Below, one piece after another: positions 37,769 through 47,247 of a DNA stretch of 64,000 nucleotides. How positions within the stretch are numbered: position 1 is the first letter of the stretch; every line of letters starts with the position of its first letter. The stretch is from Alphaproteobacteria bacterium (lineage in GTDB: Bacteria; Pseudomonadota; Alphaproteobacteria; Caulobacterales; Parvularculaceae). The notes under the pieces are model-generated. The model was not told where the DNA came from and searched no databases. It saw only the letters and a list, made by a program, of their open reading frames with translations. A program made the translations under genes and the position numbers. The stretch is taken from positions 1 through 64,000 of the forward strand of contig WGLT01000016.1 of NCBI GenBank assembly GCA_016125425.1, in the 5' to 3' direction.

Positions 37769-38251
37769 ATGCGGCTGATCCTCGCCGCCGTCGGGCGGCT
37801 CAAGTCCGGCCCTGAAGCCGATCTTGTCGAAGACTATGCGGGGCGCATCCGCGCCGCCGGCCGGCCGATCGGCGTTTCCGATTTTTCGATTGTGGAAGTC
37901 GAAGCGCCGAGGGGGCTCGACGGCGCGGCGCGTCAGGCGAAAGAAAGCGCGCTTCTGCTCGGGGCCGCCGCCGACAAGGCGCGAAAGATCGTTCTCGACG
38001 AGCGCGGGCGCTCGCTTTCGAGCGAGGAGTTCGCGCGCACGCTCGCCGACTGGCGCGACAACGGCGCGGGCGAAATCGCTTTTCTCATCGGCGGCGCGGA
38101 CGGTCATGACCGGACCGTGCGCGAATCGGCCGATCTGTTGGTTTCTTTCGGCAGAGCGACTTGGCCGCATATGCTTGTCAGGGCGATGCTATGCGAACAG
38201 GTTTATCGGGCGATGATGATTCTTTCCGGCCACCCTTATCACCGCGCATGA
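37769..38251 (+). CDS. rlmH: 23S rRNA (pseudouridine1915-N3)-methyltransferase RlmH
   Basis: 160 residues, a SPOUT-class methyltransferase. Recognisable are the N-terminal MRLILAAVGRLKSGPEADLV, ARKIVLDERGRSLSSEEFA, EIAFLIGGADGHD (the AdoMet-binding knot) and the conserved C-terminal RAMLCEQVYRAMMILSGHPY ending HRA. It methylates pseudouridine 1915 in helix 69. The stop overlaps the next ATG (ATGA). Confidence 0.96.
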   Translation: MRLILAAVGRLKSGPEADLVEDYAGRIRAAGRPIGVSDFSIVEVEAPRGLDGAARQAKESALLLGAAADKARKIVLDERGRSLSSEEFARTLADWRDNGAGEIAFLIGGADGHDRTVRESADLLVSFGRATWPHMLVRAMLCEQVYRAMMILSGHPYHRA

Positions 38252-39492
38252 AGATGCGCCGGCTCGCGATGATCGTTTTGGCCGCGCTCGCCGCTTCGCC
38301 CTCGGTCGAAGCGGCGCCGGGCCAGCGCGCGGACGAGTTGAAGGCGATCGAACAGAAGCTGAAGGAAAAACAGGCCGAAGAAAGCCGTCTGAAAAACGAA
38401 GCCCAGGAACGCGAACAGGAAGTCGCGGCGCTGCGATATCGCCTCGTCGAAACCGCCAATTCCCTGCAGGGAGCGGAAAAGCGAATGGCCGACATCACCG
38501 CGGAACTGGCGCGGCTGAGCGCGGAAGAGGACCGGCTCAAGGCGTCGCTCAAGACCCAGCAAGCCAATCTGTCGGATGTGCTCGCGGCGTTGCAGTCGCT
38601 CGAACTGGCCAAGCCCCCCGCGCTGCTCGTCTCGCCGGACGACGCGAACAAGGCGGCGCGCGCGGCCATGCTGCTCGGCGACGCGGCGCCTCAACTGCAA
38701 AAACGCGCGGACGCGCTGAAGGCCGATCTTGATCGCCTCGCCGAACTCAAAAAGGCGCGCGACAAGGAGCGCGCGGCCTTCCAGAAAACTAATGAAGAAA
38801 TCCAATCGCGCCGGGCCGTCCTCGCCGAACTTTTGCAGAAGAAGCAGGCCGAACGCGATGTCGCCGCCTCGCTCGCCGCGGCGGCTCAAAAGGAAACAGC
38901 CGCGCTCGCCGCGCGCGCAACCTCGCTCAGGGATGTGATCGACCGGCTGGAGCGGCTCGCCCGCGTCATCACGCCTCGCATCAAGCCGCCGCCGCCGCGC
39001 CCCGATCAGCCTGTGGTCGCATCGAGCGAAACGCCCTCGCCGGACCGGCGGGCCGAAGCCTTCCGGCCGGCCCGGCCTTTCATCGAGGCGCGCGGATCGC
39101 TGAAGCCGCCGGTCGTCGGCAGGGTGATTAACGTTTACGGGGCCCCGCGTCCCGAGGGCGGGCGCTATGAGGGCCTCCGATTCGCCGTGGCCGATCAGTC
39201 AATTGTGACCTCGCCCTATCAGGGAAATGTCGTCTTCGCGCGCGCCTGGGGGGCCGTCGGCAATTTGATAGTTCTGGACGTCGGCGGGGGCTACCATATA
39301 CTTCTTTTAGGGGTGAGCGCCTTTCTGGTCCATGAGGGCCAGCAAGTCGCTGCAGGCGAGCCGCTCGGACTTATGGAAAGCCCCGAGCCCGGCCAGGAAG
39401 CGAGCTTGAACTTCGAGATCCGCAAGAATGGCGAGCCTGTTAACCCGGCTTTGTGGCTGGCCGGAAACAATGGCAAGGAGACCGGCTTTTGA
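38248..39492 (+). CDS. EnvC-like murein hydrolase activator with degenerate LytM domain
   Basis: 414 residues. A signal peptide (cleavage near residue 22) is followed by long coiled coils (about 25-260, full of Glu/Lys/Leu heptads) and a C-terminal LytM/M23 domain (about 295-405). The metal ligands of active M23 peptidases are missing: the first motif reads LRFAVADQ and the HxH motif reads LNFEIRKNG. This is the EnvC-type pattern of a protein that activates amidases rather than cutting peptidoglycan. The neighbours rlmH and ctpA are usual. FtsEX, its expected partner, is encoded 11 kb upstream. Confidence 0.88.
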   Translation: MKMRRLAMIVLAALAASPSVEAAPGQRADELKAIEQKLKEKQAEESRLKNEAQEREQEVAALRYRLVETANSLQGAEKRMADITAELARLSAEEDRLKASLKTQQANLSDVLAALQSLELAKPPALLVSPDDANKAARAAMLLGDAAPQLQKRADALKADLDRLAELKKARDKERAAFQKTNEEIQSRRAVLAELLQKKQAERDVAASLAAAAQKETAALAARATSLRDVIDRLERLARVITPRIKPPPPRPDQPVVASSETPSPDRRAEAFRPARPFIEARGSLKPPVVGRVINVYGAPRPEGGRYEGLRFAVADQSIVTSPYQGNVVFARAWGAVGNLIVLDVGGGYHILLLGVSAFLVHEGQQVAAGEPLGLMESPEPGQEASLNFEIRKNGEPVNPALWLAGNNGKETGF

Positions 39493-39592
39493 CCGCCTTG
39501 CGCGTCCGGACGCATTGCCATCGGACGAGCCATGGCGGAAGGATGGGCCGAAGCCCGGCTCGTGAAAACGGGACCGCCGGAGAAAGTACAGG

Positions 39593-40999
39593 ATGAAAGA
39601 CGTGCATACTGATAAGAAATCCCGCCGCAAATTCGGCCTCGTCGCCTCGACGGGCGCTCTCGCGGCGGCGGCGGTCGGCGGGGCGCTGATCTCGGCGGCG
39701 CTTCTGTCCGGCGGGTTCGCGCGGTCGACCATTTCCGCCGACACCTTCCGCCAGCTCGACCTTTTCGGCGAAGTGTTTGAACAGGTGCACGAGAATTACG
39801 TGACGCCGCCCGACGACGCCGCGCTGATCCGCGGGTCGATCGACGGCATGATGTCGAAGCTCGATCCGCATTCGAGCTATATGAGCCCGGACGAATTCGC
39901 GGACATGCAGGAGCAGACGCGCGGCAGCTTCGCGGGACTCGGCATTCAGGTCGTTATGGACAATGACGGCCCGGACAAGGGGCTGGTCAAGGTGATCGCG
40001 CCGATCGACGATACGCCGGCCGCGCGCGCCGGCATGCAGCCGAACGATCTCATCGTCGCCATCGACGGCGAAAAAGTGCAGGGCATGACGATCGATCAGG
40101 CGACGTCGAAGCTCAAAGGGCCGAAAGGCACGCGCGTTGAAATCTCCGTCGTTCGCGATCGCGACAAGCCGCCCTTCAAGCTTTCGCTCATCCGCGACAT
40201 CATCACGGTGCAGTCGGTCGCTTCGAAGGTCGAAGGCGACTTCGGCTATATCCGCATCGCGACCTTCAGCGAGCAGACGGAAGACGGCCTCAAAAAGGCG
40301 ATCAAGGATCTCAACAGGGAGATCAAGGGCGGCCCGAAAGGCATCGTCCTCGATTTGCGCTCCAATCCCGGCGGACTTCTCGATCAGGCGGTCGCCGTGG
40401 CCGACACATTTCTTGACGGCGGCGAAATCGTTTCGACGCGCGGTCGGCGCCCGAAAGACACGCTGCGCGAAATGGGAACGCCCGGCGACGAACTCGGCGG
40501 CAAGCCGATCGTCGTCTTGATCAATGGCGGCACCGCCTCGGCGTCGGAAATCGTCGCCGGCGCGCTGCAGGACCGCAATCGCGCGCTCCTTCTCGGCACG
40601 CGCTCCTTCGGCAAAGGAAGCGTGCAGACGGTGATTCCGTTGCAGAACGGCGCGCAGGGCGCGTTGCGGCTGACGACGGCGCGCTATTACACGCCTTCGG
40701 GCCGTTCGATTCAGGCGCGCGGCATCGAGCCGGATATCGACATGCCGGTCGTTTATCCGGGACAGGATGAAAACGCCAAGCGCACGCGCGAGGCCGATCT
40801 TCCGCACGCTCTTTCAGCCGAAGGCGCAGCGGCGCCCGAAGAGCCAAAAGAAGAAAGCGGCGACAAGTCCTCCGTCGAACCGGTGAAATGCCCTGAAGGC
40901 AAGGATTGCCAGCTCGAGCGCGCGCTGGCTCTGCTCGCCGACGCGACGGGCTATCGCCGCGCGCTGGCCGACGCGGGCGCAAAGCTTCATCAGCAATAA
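39593..40999 (+). CDS. ctpA: Carboxy-terminal processing protease (S41, CtpA)
   Basis: 468 residues. A single N-terminal signal/anchor is followed by a PDZ domain (about 105-185, SFAGLGIQVVMDNDGPDKGL and AARAGMQPNDLIVAIDG) and the S41 protease domain with IVLDLRSNPGGLLDQAV, then NGGTASASEIVAGALQDRNR (catalytic Ser) and GTRSFGKGSVQTV (catalytic Lys). It trims envelope proteins in the periplasm. An unusual C-terminal tail has CPEGKDC. A clear terminator follows. Confidence 0.94.
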   Translation: MKDVHTDKKSRRKFGLVASTGALAAAAVGGALISAALLSGGFARSTISADTFRQLDLFGEVFEQVHENYVTPPDDAALIRGSIDGMMSKLDPHSSYMSPDEFADMQEQTRGSFAGLGIQVVMDNDGPDKGLVKVIAPIDDTPAARAGMQPNDLIVAIDGEKVQGMTIDQATSKLKGPKGTRVEISVVRDRDKPPFKLSLIRDIITVQSVASKVEGDFGYIRIATFSEQTEDGLKKAIKDLNREIKGGPKGIVLDLRSNPGGLLDQAVAVADTFLDGGEIVSTRGRRPKDTLREMGTPGDELGGKPIVVLINGGTASASEIVAGALQDRNRALLLGTRSFGKGSVQTVIPLQNGAQGALRLTTARYYTPSGRSIQARGIEPDIDMPVVYPGQDENAKRTREADLPHALSAEGAAAPEEPKEESGDKSSVEPVKCPEGKDCQLERALALLADATGYRRALADAGAKLHQQ

Positions 41000-41021
41000 C
41001 GCCCGGCCTCCGATTTGACTG

Positions 41022-41054
41022 AAAAAGCCCGGTCGCGAACGACCGGGCTTTTTT
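41022..41054 (+). terminator. Intrinsic terminator after ctpA
   Basis: GCCCGGTCG on the left and CGACCGGGC on the right form a 9-bp stem around the loop CGAA, with a run of A before and six T after (41049-41054). It ends the rsfS-rlmH-envC-ctpA unit. Confidence 0.92.
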
Positions 41055-41230
41055 CGTTGCGAGACGGATATGCGGACGATGCGCGCCCGAGAACGGTTTG
41101 TCGGGCGAATGGCTCCATTCGTCGAATGTCCGCCCTGCGGCGGCGCGCTCATATTGCGCCGGGCTCTCGACAGGACGCGGTTCCGCGCTAAGGTGCGCGC
41201 CGAATGAAGACCGGGTGCGGGGCTCCTGCC
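41055..41230. other. Intergenic region before the amidohydrolase pair
   Basis: 176 bp without a supported gene. It should contain the promoter of the two amidohydrolase genes because a terminator closes the preceding unit, but no promoter boxes stand out. No clear Shine-Dalgarno lies before ATG 41231. Confidence 0.3.
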
Positions 41231-42799
41231 ATGAAACGATATCTGTGGATCGTGACCGCCGTCGCGGCGCTCGCGGCGTGCGAAAGAGGCGGCCAAAAGC
41301 CGGCGGAAACGACGCCGGCGCCGGCTGCGAAGACGGAGACTGAAACGGCCGCGCCGACGCCGGCGCCGGAGAAGGCGGACGCCGCCGCGTCCGCCGCCAT
41401 GGACGCGCGGATCGTTCGCCCGCCGAGCGATCCTTATCCGTCCTCTTACAAGCCATATCCGTCGAAGCCGACGCTCATTGTCGGCGCGACGATACTGACC
41501 GGCACGGGCGCGCGGATCGAGAACGGCGCCATCCTGATGCAAGACGGCAAGATCGCGGCGGTCGGCGCGGCGGGCGACGTCAAAGCGCCTGAAGGCGCGG
41601 TGCGGATCGACGCCGAGGGCAAATTCGTCACGCCCGGCATCATCGACATCCATTCCCATCTCGGCGTTTACCCTTCGCCCGGCGTCGATTCGACGGCGGA
41701 CGGCAATGAAATGACCAATCCGAACACCGCGAATGTGTGGGCGGAGCATTCGGTCTGGCCGCAGGATCCGGGATTCACGCGCGCGCTCGCGGGCGGCGTT
41801 ACGACGCTGCAAATTCTGCCGGGGTCGGCCAATCTCTTCGGCGGCCGCTCTGCGATCGTGAAGAACGTTCCTTCGCGAACCGTGCAGGGCATGAAGTTTC
41901 CGGGCGCGCCTTACGGGCTCAAAATGGCCTGCGGCGAAAACCCGAAACGCGTCTACGGTCAGAAAGGCGGCCCGATGACGCGCATGGGCAATATGGCCGG
42001 CTATCGCGCGGCCTGGATCGAGGCGGCCGCCTACAAGAAAAAGTGGGATGACTATTACAAGGCGGCCGAGAAATTTTACGCCGACAAGGGCAAAAGCAAG
42101 GACGGCGACAAAAAGGGCGATGAGGACAAAAAGCCGCCCGAGCCGCCGACGCGGGACTTGAAGCTTGAAACCCTGGCCGGCGCGCTCAATGGCGACATCC
42201 GCGTCAACATGCATTGCTATCGCGCCGACGAGATGGCGCAGGTAATCGATATGGCCAAGGAGTTCGGCTACAAGGTCGCCTCCTTCCACCATGCGGTCGA
42301 GGCCTACAAGATCGCCGACATCCTGGCGAAGAACGATATCTGCGCGGTCGTGTGGGCGGACTGGTGGGGCTTCAAGCTGGAAGCCTATGACAGCGTCCGC
42401 GAAAACGCCGCGCTCGTCGACGCTCAGCCGAATGGCTGCGCGATCATCCATTCCGACAGCGAGATTTTCGTGCAGCGTCTCAATCAGGAGGCTGCGATGG
42501 CGATGGCGGACGGCAATCATATGGGGCTTAAGATCCCCGAAGAGCGCGCCATCGAATGGATCACGCGCAATCCCGCCAAGGCGATGGGCATTCTCGACAA
42601 GACGGGAACGCTGGAGCCGGGCAAGATGGCGGACGTCGTTTTGTGGAGCGGCGATCCGTTTTCCGTCTATACGCGCGCGGAAAAGGTCTTCATTGACGGC
42701 GCCATGCTTTACGACAGGCTGAACGAGAAGCTTTCTCCGCGTACGGATTTTGAACTCGGTCAGGCCATGAACGGCCCGACGGGAGGAGCAGGACAATGA
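41231..42799 (+). CDS. Amidohydrolase lipoprotein with intact metal site
   Basis: 522 residues. A lipoprotein signal (LAAC, Cys at residue 17) is followed by a Pro/Ala-rich spacer and the amidohydrolase barrel. Metal ligands are present: GIIDIHSHLG (HxH) near 140, then NMHCYRADEM near 325, SFHHAVEAYKIAD near 350 and IIHSDSEI near 402. An inserted Lys/Asp/Gly-rich loop (KGKSKDGDKKGDEDKK) lies around 285-302. The NITRNPAKAMGILDKTGTLE-like C-terminal closure is typical of imidazolonepropionase-like amidohydrolases. It probably cleaves a periplasmic peptide or amide. The stop overlaps the next gene by 4 bp. Confidence 0.88.
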   Translation: MKRYLWIVTAVAALAACERGGQKPAETTPAPAAKTETETAAPTPAPEKADAAASAAMDARIVRPPSDPYPSSYKPYPSKPTLIVGATILTGTGARIENGAILMQDGKIAAVGAAGDVKAPEGAVRIDAEGKFVTPGIIDIHSHLGVYPSPGVDSTADGNEMTNPNTANVWAEHSVWPQDPGFTRALAGGVTTLQILPGSANLFGGRSAIVKNVPSRTVQGMKFPGAPYGLKMACGENPKRVYGQKGGPMTRMGNMAGYRAAWIEAAAYKKKWDDYYKAAEKFYADKGKSKDGDKKGDEDKKPPEPPTRDLKLETLAGALNGDIRVNMHCYRADEMAQVIDMAKEFGYKVASFHHAVEAYKIADILAKNDICAVVWADWWGFKLEAYDSVRENAALVDAQPNGCAIIHSDSEIFVQRLNQEAAMAMADGNHMGLKIPEERAIEWITRNPAKAMGILDKTGTLEPGKMADVVLWSGDPFSVYTRAEKVFIDGAMLYDRLNEKLSPRTDFELGQAMNGPTGGAGQ

Positions 42800-44088
42800 C
42801 GCGTATTCTTCCCATTCTCGGCGCGCTGGCGCTCGGCGCGGGGCTTGCGGCCGCGCCCGCCCATGCGCAGACTGTTCTCATCCAGCATGCGAAAGTGCAG
42901 ACGATCGGCCCGGCCGGCGTGATTGAGGACGGCGACGTTCTCATCAATAACGGCGTCATCGCCGCGGTCGGCAAGGGCCTTTCCGCCCCCGAAGGGGCGA
43001 GCGTCATCGATGCGTCCGGAAAGGTCGTGACGCCCGGCTTCTTCGCGCCCTATTCGCAGATCGGCATCGAGGAAATCGGCTTCAGCGCCAACGCCAACGA
43101 TTCCCGCCCTGACGACGGCTTTCCGATCAACGCCTCGCTCGATGTCGTCGACGCCTATAATCCGAATTCGAGCGTCATCGCGATCACGCGCGCCGGCGGG
43201 ATTACGCGCGCCCTGACGGCGCCGGTGCCGGGATCGTCGCTTTTCGGCGGCGAAGCGGCGGTGATCGATCTTTCGAGCCGCGTCGCCTCGGTGACGAAGG
43301 AGAAGGCGGCCGAGATCGCCGTTCTCGGCGATCAGGGCGCCCAGCGCGCCGGCGACACCCGCATGGGCGCCTGGGCCTTGATGCGGGAATATCTCGATGC
43401 GGCGATCGACTACGCCGCCAATCCGCGCGATTACGTGCAGCGCAAGCACGACAATGATTTCAAGATTCGCGATTTGCAGGCGCTCGGGCCTGTTATCGCG
43501 GGCCGCCAGCCGCTTCTTGTTTATGTCAACAGCGCGGCCGACATCCGCAATCTTCTGCGCCTCAAAAGCGCCTATCATCTCAATGTGATCATCATCGGCG
43601 GCACGGAAGCCTGGCGCGTCGGGCGCGAGCTCGCCGCGGCCAATGTGCCGGTGATCGTCGATCCGCTCGAGAACTTGCCCGAGCAGTTTGAGGATCTCGG
43701 CTCGACGCTCGCGAATGCGGCGCGGCTCAATGCGGCGGGCGTCAGGATCGCCTTTTATCACCAAGACGAATTCAATGAGCGTCTTCTGCCGCAGCTTGCG
43801 GGCAACGCCGTTGCGAACGGGCTTCCCTATGACGCCGCGCTCGCCGCGCTGACGATCAATCCGGCGATGATGTTCGGCCTCGGCGACCGTCTGGGCTCGC
43901 TCGAGCCCGGCAAAGCCGCTGACGTCGTGATCTGGGACGGCGATCCGCTCGAACTGACGACGCGGCCTGTCGCCGTGTTCATCGACGGCCGGCGGATGTC
44001 GATGGAGAACCGTCAGACGAAGCTGCGCGACCGCTATAAGGATTTGACTCGGACCGACCTGCCCTTCGCCTACAAGGGCGGGAATTAG
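42796..44088 (+). CDS. Amidohydrolase-like protein lacking the metal ligands (probable pseudoenzyme)
   Basis: 430 residues with a signal peptide (cleavage after AHA near 24). The overall architecture is that of the preceding amidohydrolase, including KVVTPGFFAPYSQIG, AGGITRALTAPVPGSS and GDRLGSLEPGKAADVVIWDG. The catalytic positions are changed: HxH has become APYS, the mid-barrel His-rich strand reads LLVYVNSAADI, HGTEA has become IGGTEAW, and no SD(S/H) motif is seen. It is therefore likely inactive and may be a partner or stabiliser of the upstream enzyme, with which it is translationally coupled. Confidence 0.86.
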   Translation: MTRILPILGALALGAGLAAAPAHAQTVLIQHAKVQTIGPAGVIEDGDVLINNGVIAAVGKGLSAPEGASVIDASGKVVTPGFFAPYSQIGIEEIGFSANANDSRPDDGFPINASLDVVDAYNPNSSVIAITRAGGITRALTAPVPGSSLFGGEAAVIDLSSRVASVTKEKAAEIAVLGDQGAQRAGDTRMGAWALMREYLDAAIDYAANPRDYVQRKHDNDFKIRDLQALGPVIAGRQPLLVYVNSAADIRNLLRLKSAYHLNVIIIGGTEAWRVGRELAAANVPVIVDPLENLPEQFEDLGSTLANAARLNAAGVRIAFYHQDEFNERLLPQLAGNAVANGLPYDAALAALTINPAMMFGLGDRLGSLEPGKAADVVIWDGDPLELTTRPVAVFIDGRRMSMENRQTKLRDRYKDLTRTDLPFAYKGGN

Positions 44089-44159
44089 GCGCGAGGCGGG
44101 GCGCATCGGGCGGCGGCGCGGCCTTGCCGCCCCGCCGGTTCCGGGCGTAAGGCTGCGCC

Positions 44160-45824
44160 ATGAGCGAACGCCTTTCCATCGCCATCGCGCAGATCGCGCC
44201 GACCGTCGGCGACATTGCGGGCAATCTTGACAAGATCCGGACGGCGCGCGCAGAAGCCGCGCGCGGCGGCGCTGATCTTGCGGTTTTCTGCGAACTCGTC
44301 GTTTGCGGCTATCCGCCCGAGGACCTCGTCCGCAAGCCCGCTTTTCAGCGCGCCTGCCGGGCGGCGGTCGAAGAGCTTGCGAAAGCGACCGCCGATGGCG
44401 GGCCGGCCATGATCGTCGGCGCGCCCTGGCGCGACGGCGAGGGGCTCTATAACGCCGCCTTTCTCCTCGATGCGGGCGAGATCAAGGCCGTCCGCTACAA
44501 GGTCCGTCTGCCGAATTACGGCGTGTTCGACGAGCCGCGCGTCTTTACGCCGGGTTCGGACTTTCCCGCGCCGGTTCCGTTTCGCGGCGCCTCGCTCGGT
44601 CTGATGATCTGCGAGGATATGTGGATCGAGGGCGCCGGCGAAAGTCTCGCTGCGGCGGGCGCGGACTTTTTCATCGTCCCGCACGGCTCGCCTTTCCGCA
44701 CAAGCGCGCTGGAGGAGCGCGCCGCCGCCGCCCGCGGGCGGGCGAGGGCGACGGGTCTTCCTTTGATGTTCGTCAACCAGCTTGCGGGGCAGGATGAGGT
44801 TCTTTTCGAAGGCGCCGCTTTCGTTATGGACGGCGACGGCGAAATCCGATTCCGCGCGCCGCAATTCGAACCGGGCGTGTTCCTCACGCGCTGGGAAAAG
44901 CAAGCCAATAGCTGGCGTTGCGTCGAAGGGCCTGACGCAATCTGGGTGCGCGGCGAGGAAATGATCTATCGCGCGGTCGTTCTCGGCGTGCGCGATTATA
45001 TCGAGAAGAATCATTTCCCGGGCGTTGTGATCGGGCTTTCGGGCGGCGTCGATTCGGCGCTCACCGCGGCGATCGCCGTCGACGCCCTGGGTCCGGGCCG
45101 CGTGCGCTGCGTGATGATGCCCTCGCGCTACACGGCCAGGGAGAGCCTTGAAGACGCCGCCGACTGCGCGAAACGTCTCGGCGTTTCCTATGAAACGATT
45201 CCGATCGAGCCGGCTGTTGCGGCTTTCTCCTCCATGCTCGCGCCGGCTTTTGACGCGCTGGCGCCGGACACGACCGAAGAAAACATCCAGTCGCGCATCA
45301 GGGGCGTCATCCTGATGGCGCTTTCAAACAAATTCGGTTTGATGGTGCTGACGACGGGCAACAAATCGGAGATGTCGGTCGGCTATGCGACGCTCTACGG
45401 CGACATGAACGGCGGATATAATCCGCTCAAGGACATTTACAAACTGGATGTCTACAGACTCTGCCATTGGCGCAACGCCCGCCGGCCGGAGGGGCTGATG
45501 GGGCCCGCCGGCGCCGTCATTCCCGAACGGGTCATCGCCAAGCCGCCTTCGGCGGAATTGAGGGCCGGCCAGCGGGACGAGGATTCGCTCCCGCCTTATG
45601 CGGTCCTTGATCCGATCCTTGAGCGGCTCGTCGAAAAGGAAATGGCTGTCCGGGACATCGTCGCCGAAGGATTTGACGAGGCGACGGTCCGCCGGATCGA
45701 ACATCTTCTCTATGTCGCCGAATACAAGCGCCGGCAGGCGCCGCCGGGCCCGAAAGTCACGGCCGTCAATTTCGGCCGCGACCGGCGCTACCCAATCACG
45801 AATGGATGGCGGGACCGGGGCTAG
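44160..45824 (+). CDS. nadE: Glutamine-dependent NAD+ synthetase
   Basis: 554 residues. The N-terminal nitrilase-type glutaminase has Glu45, Lys114 (RYKVRLPNYGVFDE) and Cys151 (LMICEDMW), the amide-hydrolysing triad. The C-terminal synthetase has the P-loop GLSGGVDSAL near 297 and TTGNKSEMSVGYATLYGDMN near 399. It makes NAD from deamido-NAD, following nadD. Length fits the bacterial two-domain type. It lies between the amidohydrolases and gltX, with 71 bp upstream. Confidence 0.95.
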   Translation: MSERLSIAIAQIAPTVGDIAGNLDKIRTARAEAARGGADLAVFCELVVCGYPPEDLVRKPAFQRACRAAVEELAKATADGGPAMIVGAPWRDGEGLYNAAFLLDAGEIKAVRYKVRLPNYGVFDEPRVFTPGSDFPAPVPFRGASLGLMICEDMWIEGAGESLAAAGADFFIVPHGSPFRTSALEERAAAARGRARATGLPLMFVNQLAGQDEVLFEGAAFVMDGDGEIRFRAPQFEPGVFLTRWEKQANSWRCVEGPDAIWVRGEEMIYRAVVLGVRDYIEKNHFPGVVIGLSGGVDSALTAAIAVDALGPGRVRCVMMPSRYTARESLEDAADCAKRLGVSYETIPIEPAVAAFSSMLAPAFDALAPDTTEENIQSRIRGVILMALSNKFGLMVLTTGNKSEMSVGYATLYGDMNGGYNPLKDIYKLDVYRLCHWRNARRPEGLMGPAGAVIPERVIAKPPSAELRAGQRDEDSLPPYAVLDPILERLVEKEMAVRDIVAEGFDEATVRRIEHLLYVAEYKRRQAPPGPKVTAVNFGRDRRYPITNGWRDRG

Positions 45825-45899
45825 GCGGGCATTTGACGCGCCCTTCGCGAACGCGTAACCACTCGCGCTTTCCACAGCGTTGAAACCGCAATCAAGCCG

Positions 45900-47246
45900 A
45901 TGACCGTCACCGTTCGTTTCGCCCCTTCGCCCACCGGCAAGCTGCATGTCGGCAATATGCGCGCCGCGCTCTGGAACTGGCTTTACGCGCGCGGGCGGGG
46001 CGGCAAATTCATCCTCCGCATCGACGATACGGACGAAGAGCGCTCGACCAAGGCCTATGAGGAAGGCATAAAGCGCGACCTCGAATGGCTCGGCCTCTTC
46101 TGGGACGAGACGTTTCACCAGTCGGCGCGCTTTCCGGAGTATGACCGCGTCGCGGACGCGCTGCGCGAGCAAGGGCTTCTCTATCCCTGTTACGAAACCG
46201 CGGAGGAGCTTGAGAGGAAGCGCCGCCTTCAGCGCGCGCGCGGGCTGCCGCCGGTCTATGACCGGGCGGCCCTTCAGTATACGGAAAGCGAGATTGAAAA
46301 GTTTCGCGCCGAAGGCCGCAAGGCGCACTGGCGGTTCAAGCTGTCGCACAAGCCGGTCGAATGGAACGACCTTATCCGCGGCGCGACAAGCGTCGATACG
46401 GCGAATGTGTCGGATCCCGTCCTCATTCGCGAGGACGGCATGTACCTTTACACATTACCGAGCTGCATCGACGATATCGACTACGGCGTGACGCATGTCA
46501 TTCGCGGCGAAGATCATGTGACGAACGCCGCCGTGCAGATCGAAATCATGCGCGCCTATATTGCGATCAAGGGCGCGGGCGCGTTGCCGTCATTCGCTCA
46601 CCATTCGCTCCTGATCGGCGCCGACGGGCAGGGATTGTCCAAACGCCTCGGCTCGCTTTCGATCGAGGCCATGCGAGAGGACGGCCTCGAGGCGGCGGCG
46701 ATCACGAGCCTTCTCGCGCGTCTCGGCACGTCGGAGGCGGTGACGCCTGAACCCGATCTCGCAAAGCTCGCCGCGAGTTTCGACCTGTCGAAGGTCGGGC
46801 GCGCGCCGGCGCGTTTCGACATGGCGGAGCTGGAGGCGCTGAACGCCAAGCTTTTGCATGAAACGGCCTATGCGAGCGTCGCCGGGCGCCTCGAGGCGAT
46901 CGGCGTCGACGCCGCCCTGTGGGACGCCGTTAAAGGCAATCTCTTGCGTTTGAATGACGCGGCGTACTGGCGCGACGTCGCTCGCGGCGAGATTGATCCG
47001 GTGATCGAAGACAAGGCCTTCGCCGAGGCGGCGGCCGGGCTCGTCCCGGATGATCCGCTGACGGAGGAGAGCTGGGCCGCGTTTGCGGATGCGGTTTCGA
47101 AGGCGACCGGCGCCAGGGGAAAGAAACTCTATATGCCGCTTCGCCTTGCGCTGACCGGCGTCGCGAAGGGCCCGGAAATGGCGCCGCTCTTCGCGTTGAT
47201 GGGAGCCGAAAAGGCGCGCGCGCGCCTTCGCGGCGAACGCGGCTGA
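45900..47246 (+). CDS. gltX: Glutamyl-tRNA synthetase
   Basis: 448 residues. The HIGH motif is HVGN at residues 16-19 in PSPTGKLHVGNMR, and the KMSKS equivalent is LSKRLG in GQGLSKRLGS near 243. Mid-protein IDDIDYGVTHVIRGEDHVTN is characteristic of GltX. It charges tRNA(Glu), and possibly tRNA(Gln) if this organism uses transamidation. Length is at the short end of the family, typical of the second alphaproteobacterial GltX type. It converges tail-to-tail with a small secreted protein gene. Confidence 0.95.
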   Translation: MTVTVRFAPSPTGKLHVGNMRAALWNWLYARGRGGKFILRIDDTDEERSTKAYEEGIKRDLEWLGLFWDETFHQSARFPEYDRVADALREQGLLYPCYETAEELERKRRLQRARGLPPVYDRAALQYTESEIEKFRAEGRKAHWRFKLSHKPVEWNDLIRGATSVDTANVSDPVLIREDGMYLYTLPSCIDDIDYGVTHVIRGEDHVTNAAVQIEIMRAYIAIKGAGALPSFAHHSLLIGADGQGLSKRLGSLSIEAMREDGLEAAAITSLLARLGTSEAVTPEPDLAKLAASFDLSKVGRAPARFDMAELEALNAKLLHETAYASVAGRLEAIGVDAALWDAVKGNLLRLNDAAYWRDVARGEIDPVIEDKAFAEAAAGLVPDDPLTEESWAAFADAVSKATGARGKKLYMPLRLALTGVAKGPEMAPLFALMGAEKARARLRGERG

Positions 47247-47247
47247 T

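Noticed and set aside
45825-45899. Possible tRNA before gltX
   Set aside because: No cloverleaf or anticodon arm can be formed in this 75-bp gap.
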